Source of the DNA: Trachythela sp. YZ-2020
Taxonomy: Eukaryota; Cnidaria; Anthozoa; Malacalcyonacea; Clavulariidae
DNA length: 64,000 nucleotides
Direction of reading: 5' to 3'
Assembly (NCBI GenBank): GCA_016169945.1
Contig: JADLSH010000254.1
Span: forward strand, 496,001 to 560,000
Each line of letters begins with the position of its first letter. The first letter of the stretch is position 1. This document shows, piece after piece, positions 1-10,407 of this stretch. The notes beneath the pieces were generated by a model, which saw nothing but the letters and a program-made list of their open reading frames with translations, did not search any database and was not told the DNA's origin. The position numbers and the translations under genes were made by a program.

Positions 1-147
1 GGTTGTGATAAGGTAAATTACAAGATGTTTTTTATATTATATACAATATTAATATTGTATATAATCTTTCACTCGAAATATCCATCCACCTAAACCTTCT
101 ACAGAAATTTTAGTGCATAGGAGGTATGATCAAGAGCACATATTTAC

Positions 148-2574
148 CAGTAAGTCTGCATCATCAACACCATCATCATCACCAACATCATCATCTTTCA
201 TGCACTCGGCTGCCATTGCATCAATTGCTGATATATCCATATGTTCTAGGTGAAGATATTTGAAGAAGTGGTAGGAAGATTATCTGGGGGAGAGCAGGGG
301 GTACATACCATTGTAGGGACAATTAGCATCAACCAGTGTTGTCTAGATTTTTTGCATCTCACTTCTTGGAACAGAATGTCGAAAGACTGATAGAAAGTTA
401 GACCTAATGTGAGCCCTCTGGCAAGAACCCAACCTGTGGCACTGAAATTCTGGTACAGCAGTTCTGACCACATGTTCATGTATATATATATGCTATTATT
501 CTATTTTTTTATAATATTTACTCTTGTACCATACACCCACTGGCATCACCTAGTATTTATACATGAACTTGTGGTTAGCACAGGGTTCGAATTAACGGAT
601 AGCGAATAGCGATTCGCTATCCGTTTTTGGCATTTCGCTATTCATTTCGCTATTCAATGATATGAAAAATTACTGTTTAACTTGAAAACATTTTATTTTT
701 GAGCTTTGTGTTTTTTTAATAAAATAAAACTGTTGTATGTAATGTTTAAGGCCAAATATCCTCTGTTTGTAATGACGCTTTAAGCCGTGGTTAAGCAAGG
801 CGTAAATCTTTCTCAATCAAAAAATTTAATACTATTTGCACATTCTTTAATTATCTCCAGAGTGTTTTGAGTTTATTCTTTAATGTGATAGGCTGAAATT
901 ATGACAACTGTCAAAATCCACTTGCAAAAGATCAAGGGTCGTGTTATTAATACATGTTCATGCGAGAATAATTTCACTATAATGTTGCAACCACTTGAAA
1001 ATCCCGAACAAATCTGTTGAAGAACTTTCGAGTTTAATACTAAATGCTTTAATAGCATGGGATGGGTGCAGCAACCACAATATTTACACCTGAATTGTTG
1101 TTTCTATTTATTGTGCACATGTAGTAGATAATTCCATGAGAATATTCTGTTATCTAATGCAATATTTACATAAACAGCGTTGTAGCACATAAATTCAGCC
1201 GCACCTTGATAAAATGAGCAATTATTAAAGCATGTTTGATGTTTCCATTTTGCCCTGCTTTGCTGTGTTTTTTTGTTTGGTTTGCTCTGATATTTACTGA
1301 TCACATTTACACAGTCTACAAGTTGTTAACGACGCTTACAGTACCTTGACATATTAAGGATATTTTCCAGCGCGGAAAATGGCCTTTAATCAGTACGTAA
1401 AAAAATCGCCATTACTTTATATTACAAGGATCACTAGGTACAAATTCGCTATTCACTTTTAAATATTTAATTCGAACCCTGGGTTAGCACTTGGCAGCTG
1501 AAATCTGTAGCTCAGTGGTCAGAGCACTGCACTGGAATCGCAGGGCTTCAGGTTCGCTTGCTGCCGGAGGGCCTATAGGTTAGGTTAGGTCTACAATATA
1601 TGTAATATATAGTTTTCACTGTAAATTTTCATCCACAAAATCAATATCTCATACTTTTCTTTGGTCTTGTAGGTTTCTTCTGAGGACGTCCCCCCTGTAG
1701 AGCTGCAAGCTCAGCTTCGAGATCATCGTCGTCATCTTCATCATCGACATTTCCCATTCCTGCTGTCGGTTCAAAATCCATACCTACACCAAACTAAAGA
1801 AGAATTCATTTCATTTATTCAGAGGCTCTTTCTTTTTACGTAGTTTTGCTGCCTTTGTAGCTTAATTTACTATAATTGGCGATGTGATACTGTTTGCATT
1901 GGCGTATTAAACGCAGCTTTACCCTGCAGATATCGGCCATACTGTCTGCATGGAATGCACCCTGGGCCATTGGGGTTAAATATTTTAATACAGTGACCGA
2001 TAGTCCTGATACACAAAAGGCATGTTTGCACTACGCTCAATATTTGGCACGGCCCAGATAAAAATGTTACCCATACCAAATTCATGACCAGTCCTAGGAC
2101 TACCTATTTATGTGCTTTTTTTATCTGTGCCGTACCGAAAATTGAGCGTAGTGTGAAGAAAGGCCCAACCTCACGGCAACCTGGCCAACTAGAGCAGCCT
2201 GGATAGTAACAGAGTAACCTATCTGACTATCTCTGTTAATTATTTATCTGTATTATTTATTAATTAGCAGAATTATTTCTATTTTATGTTTTATAGTTTT
2301 TCTGCAACTATTTATTTACCATTTCACTTCATATCATCGATGTAAATAATAACAAATCAACAATGAAATTTGAAAGTAGGAAAGCCAGAAAGGTCTTTAC
2401 ATGTAAACTATTTATACATATCATAGAATAGCCAAGAGATAAATTCATCGTTATAAACAAATATAATATAGAGAACAAACCTATTCAAAATACGTATATT
2501 TTTGTTCTTACCATTCCTAAGTCATGTTTCTTTTGCCCAGAAGTCGAGCGAGATGTTTTCTTCTGGCCAAACAT
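148..2574 (-). CDS. CC2D1A/CC2D1B (Lgd) homologue, N-terminal three exons (partial)
   Basis: Exons read on the minus strand at 2512-2574 (start ATG at 2574), 1655-1793 and 148-245; the gene runs off the left edge. The joins keep phase (63 nt, 139 nt, 98 nt) and use GT-AG sites. The protein begins MFGQKK, reaches a DLGMFGVGMDFEP segment, then an acidic DDEDDDDLEAELAAL run and HMDISAIDAMAAECM. This order matches the N-terminus of vertebrate CC2D1A/B and fly Lgd (glycine-phenylalanine start, acidic EAEL(L/A)AL box, then a conserved helix with AADCM). The family has DM14 repeats and a C2 domain, binds ESCRT-III CHMP4/Shrub and acts in endosomal sorting; those domains would lie outside the window. 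It is head-to-head with the GPS2-like gene, 203 bp apart. Intron 2 (246-1654) carries a hAT-like element and a SINE. Confidence 0.75.
411..473 (-). repeat. SINE family 1 fragment (tRNA-derived head)
   Basis: On the minus strand this stretch resembles the Pol III promoter head of the tRNA-derived SINE seen complete at 11570-11715: degenerate A box, a GCACTG-type anticodon arm and a GGTTC-type B box ending near the GAGGGC joint. It lies in an intron of the CC2D1 gene and is only the head portion. Confidence 0.5.
581..1481. mobile_element. Non-autonomous hAT-like DNA transposon, 901 bp
   Basis: The ends are perfect 15-bp terminal inverted repeats: CAGGGTTCGAATTAA at 581-595 and its complement at 1467-1481. 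They are flanked by an exact 8-bp direct repeat GGTTAGCA at 573-580 and 1482-1489. An 8-bp target duplication with CAGGG termini is typical of the hAT superfamily. Only short reading frames lie inside, so the copy is non-autonomous. Next to the left end is a palindrome built from the GATAGCGAATAGC motif. It sits in an intron of the CC2D1 gene. Confidence 0.8.
1497..1645 (+). repeat. SINE family 1, tRNA-derived
   Basis: An A box (GTAGCTCAGTGGTCAGAGC) and a B box (GGTTCGCTTGC) sit about 35 bp apart as in a tRNA gene, followed by a GGGCCTATAG joint and a shared AT-rich body ending TTTTCATCCACAAA. It is in intron 2 of the CC2D1 gene. The acceptor stem does not close, so this is a SINE and not a working tRNA. 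Confidence 0.7.
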
Positions 2575-2777
2575 GGCGGCCAACAAATGCAGGGGGGTGA
2601 AACGATGTAATAGAAGTGCGTTGTGAATGTATATATTTCTGAAAACTGGGAAACAATGTTCGTTCTAACCCCCCGGTTTCCCTCTGTTTATTTAACTTGG
2701 TTCAACCTGTGGTTCAACGTAACCAACTTATAGAAAAGAGTAAAAAACATAAAAATATCAGTTATTTTGATGTTAAA
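2575..2777. promoter_or_regulatory. Shared divergent promoter region of CC2D1 and GPS2-like genes
   Basis: The two start codons are 203 bp apart and point outward, so both core promoters and 5' leaders must fall in or overlap this stretch, unless upstream non-coding exons exist. I see no clear TATA box. The plus-strand frame is open for some distance before 2778 but has no ATG, which favours leader sequence. Confidence 0.5.
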
Positions 2778-5700
2778 ATGCCAAGTTTGATAACTTATGA
2801 AAGGACACGTTTAACCGGAGCTCAGTATCACGCTTTAGGAGTGTATATTGCAAGAAAAAAGCTCAAAGAAAGAGTGAACGAGAATGGATTGATAGCAACT
2901 GGTGATATTGACAACCAAACATTGCCTAGTTGCAATGATGAAGTCCAAGATATTATATCAAATAGTCCAGTAAAACCATCTGCTCGGCAAATACGGGAGG
3001 AAAAACGGAAAGAATTAAACAATGTTCAAGCGCAGTTAGCAGAACTTGAATTAATGTTGACCAAGTTAAAAGAAAAGAAACATGAGCTTTTTGAAGAAGC
3101 AAAAAGTTTTGTAATAGTTCACAGTAAAAAGAATGAAGGGAAAGAAAAACAGATGCAGGGCTTCCCATCGCCATTTATGCATCATCCTGGCATTGGCCCT
3201 GGGCGGCAATGATAAACATTTCACCTTATAGGCCAGGTAGTCAATCTCTGGATTTACAAAGACGGATTATCCATCAAAATGTTTCATTCTGTCTGACTGA
3301 TATTTTCTTCACTGATTATTAATAGTGCTGGGCGATACCGAGTACTCGGTATTCGATACCAGCGATACCACACACAGCGGTATCGGTATCGATTACTGAC
3401 CTGGTATCGCTTGAAATCGTTCGATACTTGTACCTGTTTCAGTTTACAACACTAAAAATTACCTTGCTGCAAACTACCAGCCCAAAAACAATAAAAACAG
3501 CTTTATCTTGTTGAAATTCCTTATTATTTATGCTTTAGAGTTAGTAACGTTGAATTTTCAGCATTAAATATGATAACTGGGAAAATATGCTTGCTGGAGA
3601 CTACTTTTTCACAATGGGCAAAGTATCGGAAGTGACCAATAGTGGCATTAATAGTACTAACTTCCGGTATCGAAAACGGATATATTTAACCATTTTTGGT
3701 ATCGAAATAGGTATCGGTATCAACGGATACTAACTTTCAAGTACTCGGTATCGGTATCGAAATAAAAATCCTGGTATAGCCCAGCACTACTGATTAAAGC
3801 TTTTTTTATACACATTTAATTAATTTGCCCTTGGCCTATGGCTGTTAGATCCACAATTATCATATAAAAATGTCTGATATAGGCCTTAATATATCGGTCA
3901 GTCATGGACATTGTCCGACCCATTCGTGAAATTGTTCGACGTAGAGCGGAAAGCACCGGACATTCTGTCCGACCCAAGTGAAGGCCTGCTGATATTTTTG
4001 AGTTGTCAACAAACAAACAGGTGCAAATAGAGAGCTTAGATTTGACTACGAGTACGACTATGAATCAAGTTGTCCATGGCTACGAGATTACGGTGCCAGT
4101 ACCTGATGGCATAAGATGATGGCGTGTGCAAACAACGAATCTCGTAGTCATGGTCGTACTCATAGTTGAATCTAAAGCTCTCTAATAACATCTTGACAGA
4201 GTTTAAAGTATTGTAAATTCATAAACTTACTGTTTGCTATGTATATTAGGTATAAAACGACCAAAGAGTCCCTCCCCTCCACTAGTTCAGTTATATTCCC
4301 CTCTTCCTACCTCATCAAACGTACAACCACCATTTCCGCCAATGGGCCCCAACAGAATGCCAGGTCCTTCAGAAAACATGAATCCAGGTTATCAATTTCA
4401 ACAGGTATTTGATCCTTTTTCTGATAACATTAATTTAACCCACTAACGCCCAACACTTCCCCCTTGACGAGTAAAATCGTCTGGCATTAGACAGAGTAAA
4501 ATGACAACGTGGGTGCATTAGGGTGCATTGCAGCTTAATGGGTTAACCTAAATCTTTTCCTTTGATTGTTAAGATGTTTTCTCCTTTTTCAGAATTACCC
4601 ACAGCGAGACACACAACAACAAATTCAAGGACCTCAGGTTAATCCCCCTCCCAATTCCCCACGACCACATGGGAATCAATTTCCACCTCACGTCACTCAC
4701 GATCGAAACTTTCCACCATTTGGAACCCCTCAAATGTCTGAGAACAGGATGAGTGGTAATGTTGGGCATCAAAATCCTCTTAGACCTCCGACACCAGCAA
4801 CTCAACCTCCTTTCATGCAACAAAATATGGTACATAGTATTTCTTATCCTAAATTTGCTTCTTTCCTCTTCAATGTTTTATTTATGGATGAGCCTTTTTA
4901 TCTATTTTCTCAGCCATAATATTTTCTACAGCAAACGGCAGTTGTCACTGAAATGCCTCCAAAGATGAAATTGTTGTTGCAATTTTTTGCCAACAAAGAT
5001 CAAACACACTTGAGATTTTGTATATACAATACTGTGAAAGTAATTCAGTTCTCTGTCAAAGACTTGATAACAAGAAGCAAATACGTACTGTATAATTCAT
5101 CAATTGGCATTATTTCAGGTTTGAAATAATCCATTTGTTTTTAAAATGCATTATGAGGGACAAAAAATTGGCATTGAACTGCCTCTTAACTCTAAAATAT
5201 TGATGTTTTTTTCAACAAGAATTTATGAGCCACAGGACTGTTTTCTCCATGTAACTCTTGCAAGCATCATCCTCCATAAATCCAATCTCTTCCACAATTT
5301 TCTTAATTCCATCTTATCCTTTCATTGTCTTTCCCTGGATCATTTCTTCCATTATTTAGGCGTCAATCCTTCTTGTGTATCGTCTTCATGTTATTCAATC
5401 TCTTACATCATTCTCTGTAAGTCCAATCTCTTCCATAATCTTCTTAATTCCATCACTCCAACTTATCCTTTGTCTTTCTCTGGATCATTTCTTCCATTAT
5501 TTAGTCGTCAATTCTTCTTGTGTATCGTCTTCATGTTATTCAATCTCTTACATCATTCTCTGTAAGTCCAATCTCTTCCATAATCTTCTTAATTCCATCA
5601 CTCCAACTTATCCTTTGTCTTTCTCTGGATCATTTCTTCCATTATTTAGTCGTCAATTCTTCTTGTGTATCGTCTTCATGTTATTCAATCTCTTACATCA

Positions 5701-7004
5701 TCCTCTGTAAGTCCAATCTCTTCCATAATCTTCTTAATTCCATCACTCCATCTTATCCTTTGTCTTTCTCCGGATCATTTCTTCCATTATTAAGGCATCA
5801 ATCCTTCTTGTCTATCGTCTTCATGTTATTCAATCTCTTACATCATTCTCTGTAAGTCCAATCTCTTCCATAATCTTCTTAATTCCATCACTCCATCTTA
5901 TCCTTTGTCTTTCTCTGGATCATTTCTTCCATTATTAAGGCATCAATCCTTCTTGTCTATCGTCTTCATGTTATTCAATCTCTTACATCATTCTCTGTAA
6001 GTCCAATCTCTTCCATAATCTTCTTAATTCCATCACTCCATCTTATCCTTTGTCTTTCTCCGGATCTCTTACATCATCCTAATTAATCCTAGTTAATCAT
6101 TCTAATATCCAAACCATCTCATTCTTGTTTCTTCTATTTTCTTGACTATAGTTTCTATTTCCTAAATCTATCTTCTAATTTGTGTCCTTGAAATTATAGC
6201 TAGATATATTGCAAATTTTGCTGCCACATGTGGAAATATTAATAAACTGAATTCATGTTTAATTTCTAGCAACAAAACACCACAACTGAAAGTTTATCAG
6301 GATTTAGCCCTCCTGGAAAAGATAGGCCAGGTAAAGTTGCTGAGTCCTAAGAGTTCACTCGAGGTTATTTTACGTAATACTTATACCATAATTAATAGTT
6401 GATGGTGTTTGTGGATGGGATATTCGAACGAAAATTTATATACATTTTTAGACCTAGCCAAGAGCAGTTGCGAAATATGCAACCTTAGCAGCTTTGGCAG
6501 AACTTGCGGTTAATGCTCAGCAACTGGACTCTGTAGCTCAGTTGGTTAGAGCGCTGCACCGGAATCGCAGGACCGCAGGTTCAATTCCTGCCAGAGCTCG
6601 TAAGGTTGCATTTTTCGCAACTGCTCCTGGCTAGGTCTAAAAATGTATATAAATTTTCGTTCGAATATTCCATCCACAAACACCATCAACTATTATTCCC
6701 ATCGAACGAGATGACAAGAAAAATCTTAGTATTTACCCATAATTAATATATTAACTATGCTTATACTATACCTTGAAGCGTAGGGATCCGGTTTAGGGTG
6801 TCTTTAGGACCGATAACCAACGGCCTTCCTGGGCCTCCAGGAACAACAGTTTAGAATTGATAGAGTTGAAAGTTACGCTATTCGTTAATATTCCACAAAT
6901 TTGTTGTAGGTTTTAGCAATCCCAGTGGCCATCGTCCGGCACAAGGCTATACGAAAAAAGACGGTCACGGAGCTCATACTGGAAATAGGTCAAGGTATCA
7001 TTAG
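2778..7004 (+). CDS. GPS2: GPS2-like protein (G protein pathway suppressor 2), 297 aa
   Basis: Five exons are proposed: 2778-3123, 4250-4404, 4593-4829, 6270-6330 and 6910-7004, all phase-compatible. The N-terminus (MPSLITYERTRLTGAQYHAL, then a basic KKLKER) matches the MPALLERPKL start of GPS2. A coiled coil follows (about residues 75-110, with a TKLKEKKHELF segment like the GPS2 EEKLLALQEEKHQLF helix). The middle is rich in Pro, Gln, Met and Asn. The C-terminus ends NRSRYH, resembling the GPS2 end NPRFYHK. GPS2 is a subunit of the NCoR/SMRT-HDAC3 corepressor complex and inhibits Ubc13-dependent ubiquitination. The weakest point is exon 1: its frame stays open to 3209, but 3123 is the only GT in the right phase for exon 2. 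Human GPS2 is 327 aa. Confidence 0.65.
3323..3789. mobile_element. MITE with 17-bp inverted ends, GGTATCG-rich
   Basis: TAGTGCTGGGCGATACC at 3323-3339 is matched by its complement at 3773-3789 with one mismatch. The interior is rich in GGTATCG motifs near both ends, which could fold back. The flanks (CTGATTATTAA left, CTGATTAA right) look like a decayed target duplication. It lies in the first intron of the GPS2-like gene. Confidence 0.65.
5262..6066. repeat. Tandem repeat, 145-bp unit, about 5.5 copies
   Basis: CGTCTTCATGTTATTCAATC recurs at 5381, 5526, 5671, 5816 and 5961, exactly 145 bp apart. The copies differ by only a few substitutions. The array sits in the intron between 4829 and 6270 of the GPS2-like gene. 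The reading frames in it come from the repeat and are not genes. Confidence 0.9.
6412..6690. repeat. SINE family 1 copy with inverted 5' partner
   Basis: A well-kept tRNA-like head (6535-6600, A box TAGCTCAGTTGGTTAGAGC, B box GGTTCAATTCC) is followed by the usual body with GCAACTGCTCCTGGCTAGGTC. The same body sequence occurs inverted at about 6420-6488, so the two bodies form a long hairpin around one head. The anticodon loop lacks T33 and the acceptor stem is imperfect, which argues against a real tRNA. It lies in the last intron of the GPS2-like gene. Confidence 0.7.
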
Positions 7005-8061
7005 TCATACTTTGAAACACGAGAGGACAGAAATGTTGTTGACGTCTTGTAGAAGTACTTGGATTGTTGAACTCCATCATATGAGAGACCAGTCATTGTA
7101 TGGACGCCTTTGGCTTTGTGCATTTTGTGGAAGAATTGGTGTGCGGATATTTAACAATTATTCGCCAAAGGCGAGGTGAATATCGGTGAATAAAAACCGA
7201 GTCGAAGTCGAGGTTTTTATTCACCGATATTCACCGAGCCTGAGGCGAATAATTGTTTGAGTAAAATTACATAGGTGATTATTTGGAAAAAAATAAATAA
7301 TGCACATTTCAAAAATATTTGAATTGAATATTTAGCGGCTTAAAAACGCTTTAGGTGATTATCGAGTATTAATCCGAGGTAGCGCAACCAATCAGCGTTG
7401 AGAATTTTCAATAATTACCTATGTAATTTTACTAAAAGTTGTTATTAATCGCTCATAATCAAACCTTTTATTGTTGAAATGGTTTGCATATTTTTATCAA
7501 TTTGGTGTTAGGAAAGTAAGAAATAACTACAGCATCAACATAAAACTCTTTATTCTACCAAACATGTTAAATAACTATTTCAAACATACATAGTCATGCA
7601 TGGAAACTAAAAATTTCTGAAAACATAGACGTGGATTAAATGTCAAAGTACAAAACTGATAAAAATCTTAAGACTGATTTGTTCAAATTCAGTATCATAA
7701 CTAAGTCTAAATACCTATATCTACTGCATGAAAAGAGCAAAATAGAAACCTATATAATTATTAAAAACTACAGACTGCTAAAAATTAACACATACATGCA
7801 TATATACCTATATCTACTGCATGAAAAGAGCAAAATAGAAACCTATATATTATTAAAAACTACAGAACGGCTAAAAATTAACACATACATGCATATATAA
7901 AGTTGCAATTAAGCAATTTGTTCAAATCCAGAATCATAATAACTACTGCTAGCTACATTTAAACATTTCTGACCACTTTCTATAAAATCCTTCAGAGATT
8001 CTTTGGAAGAGTTCGGACTACTGATGGACGATATATCACTGCTTATGTCGCCATCATATAG
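7005..8061. other. Intergenic region: two hairpins and an AT-rich direct duplication
   Basis: Between the GPS2-like stop and the coiled-coil gene A stop. At 7154-7256 an inverted repeat pairs ACAATTATTCGCC...TAAAAACC with its complement. At 7261-7432 a second pair uses GTAAAATTACATAGGTGATTAT and its complement. At about 7711-7899 a unit of about 95 bp is present twice. TTTATT near 7548 could be the AATAAA signal of gene A. No further gene seen. Confidence 0.6.
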
Positions 8062-9522
8062 TCATTTCTCTTCGTCGCTTGTGCTTGAACTGGACTCCGA
8101 AGATGGCTGTTTCTCTTTTTCTGTTTTCTTTTTGCTCTTCTCCGATTTCTCTTTGGATTTAGTCGAGGGACATTTAGCCGGGGATGGGTCAACAGCACCA
8201 CCGGATTTTGTGCCACCAAGTTTTCCCGGGTTGCCAAGCCTTTTCAACTCTTCTCTGAGGAGTTTAATTTTCGCCAACCGACTTTTGTTTTTCAAAATAA
8301 GCTCGTCGTTTTCGGCTGCTTTAAGGTCAATCTTTTTCTCGTGGCGGTAGATTTCATTCAGTAAGTCATCGCACAAGTCATCTCTGCGTTCTAAATCTTT
8401 GCCAAGCGAGCGAATTTCGATTTTGAGCATAATATTTGAGCACTTGAGGTTGTGTTCTGGGCCGAGGAGGAGTTCTTTAGATCTGATGTACGATGCAATG
8501 TAGTAGGTCGCGACGAACAGCGCGATCTGACGGACTATTTTCTCAGGTCTTACCGTCGTCCGACCAGCCAGGGTCCCGCCGTACCGGTGGGTTAACTGGC
8601 GAAGAAAATGATCTTCGAATAATTCTCTGGGATCATCTTCAGTCACTAACTCGTCTGAAAATATTAAATAAATTCTCCTTATTGATCGAATAACAAACAA
8701 TAAGCTCCGAGTCTTTAGAATCAATCTACCTGAAATTAGTTCTTGTTGAATTTTTGAAGTAGATTGATCTTAAAACCCGAAGCTTATTGTATAGACGCTA
8801 CCTACAATGACACCGCACGTTTGAATAACAAACACATGATACAAATGCAGTTAGCCGTATTGGACAGTTATAGCATGCATTAATGCCTGCGTTAATGTCT
8901 GTAGTCCAAGAAAAGTATAAACACAATGGAAAAAATGACACAGTATCAGTGGTTAGTGCATGTGTCTTTCATCTCTGTGACCAGGGTTTGATTCCTGCAA
9001 AATGCAGTTGTTTGATATTAATTTCACCTCAGTCGCATGCGAGAATTGTGGTTCCTTACAAGTGAACTTTACCAAACTACACAGGTTTTCTCCAGATATT
9101 CCTGTTTCCGATCCTCTTACAATACTGACTCCTGGACTTCCAGGGAGAACAATTTAGACCGAACTGATATAGCTATCCAGTATACGTTTAAAGTGATGTA
9201 GTCTTCAAAATTACACACGTCAACTATGTGATAATATCCCCTAAACTCTAGTGTACTTAATCTACAGAACATGATAAAATATTGCATTCAAAAAATTGAT
9301 AACATTTCCTAATGCTAAACAGTTGTCAATGATAATATGCTTACGAAAATATTCTTCCCATTTTTCGTCGTCATTAATGAGATCATACAGCGTCGGTTCA
9401 TCTTTGAAATAAACTTGGAGCAATCTTCTTCTTAATTCCTCGCTTTCATTCTCTATCACTTCAGCAAAGGAGAAATCACATTCAACTGTAGCTACCTTGA
9501 AAATATTGCCATGTAGATCCAT
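8062..9522 (-). CDS. Unrecognised coiled-coil protein, paralogue A (256 aa)
   Basis: Two exons: 9345-9522 (ATG at 9522) and 8062-8654, joined in phase (178 + 593 nt). I do not recognise the family. Residues 1-59 hold a conserved block with RRRLLQVYFKDEPTLYDLI and an acidic NDDEKWEEYF end. The middle has a probable helical stretch, then a long charged coiled coil (about residues 120-200, LKIEIRSLGKDLERRDDL to LLREELKRLGN). The C-terminal tail is Lys/Ser-rich, ending in a run of Ser then SDEEK. No signal peptide or membrane segment is seen. It has the same layout and almost the same length as paralogue B upstream, but lacks the intron that splits B's coiled coil. A SINE lies in its only intron. 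Confidence 0.7.
8936..9190 (+). repeat. SINE family 3, tRNA-derived
   Basis: Starts with GTGGTTAGTGCATGTGTCTTTCA (A-box-like), then GGGTTTGATTCCTGCAA (B-box-like) and AATGCAGTTGTTTGATATTAATTTCACCTC, the family body shared with 24530-24640, 16826-17170 and 52565-53160. It ends in the AACAATTTAGACCGAACTGATA-type tail. It lies in the intron of paralogue A. Confidence 0.65.
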
Positions 9523-10407
9523 ATTAAATTACAGAATAATGATAACTGAACGATGAAGAAACCCGTAGCTCCAACTCAGGACATATACAATAGAAAAACA
9601 ACTCCAAAGTGCTAGCGTATTTCGAAGTTTGCTGACGCCAAAATGCTAGCAGGTACAAAGCAAAACAACGCGCGATGAATTCTTAATACCCAGTCATTTG
9701 TTGTCAGTTCGGCTCTTATATTGAGGTTGTGGTGAGAAATAGAAGTATTTAGTTTGGCTAAAAGATGCACAATCAAAATGCTCGGCCTTTTTATTGAGGT
9801 TGTGGTATGAAATGTAAAAAAATATATGTTTTTGGTAAGAGATACGCCCAATGTAAAATATTTTACCTTTTATAGTTTGTTATGCTCAACAGTAAACACA
9901 ATTCTTCATGTTTTTCCTTAAGAATATTGTGACATATGGTTTCCCACAATTTAACGTGTTTACTAACAATGAATTACGAACGGTATTGCTTTGTGCATAG
10001 TTAACTAACCAGAATATTTTTACAGTTACAAACAAGTCAATCATTTCATTCTTTTTCCAAAAACTTCTATGACAGACCGCATATTAAACAAAACTACACA
10101 CAAGTCATATAATTGTATGACACTAATAATAAGTTATCTATTTAATGACAAACACAATACCCATAAAAATATCCAACAAAAAAACGAACACAAATGAACA
10201 ATTTTTTATGGACCTATCTACAGTCAGTAACAGCACAAATTTGTGCAAAATTGAACAGTGAGTGCAAAAGTTTAACACTATGTAATGAAATGAAATTTTT
10301 TCCATAAGATTAAGTTTTTAAAAGTGCTGATTTGCTAAATATATACTTTACGTGAATAGCAGTTAAAACAAGTTTTATAAAATTTATTTAGGTTCTTCTT
10401 CATTCAG
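9523..10407. other. Intergenic region between paralogues A and B
   Basis: Likely holds the promoter of A (near 9523) and the 3' UTR of B (near 10408). A motif TATTGAGGTTGTGGT-A-GAAAT occurs twice, at about 9718 and 9792. I see no other gene or clear element. Confidence 0.4.

Noticed and set aside
2697..2777. Earlier start for the GPS2-like protein
   Set aside because: The frame is open but contains no ATG before 2778, and the match to the GPS2 N-terminus begins at MPSL.
5146..5855. Overlapping hydrophobic plus-strand frames
   Set aside because: Translation of the 145-bp tandem repeat; each unit gives the same shifted peptide.
6535..6600. A functional tRNA gene
   Set aside because: The A and B boxes are good, but T33 is missing, the acceptor stem does not pair fully, and the same sequence continues into a SINE body found in other copies.
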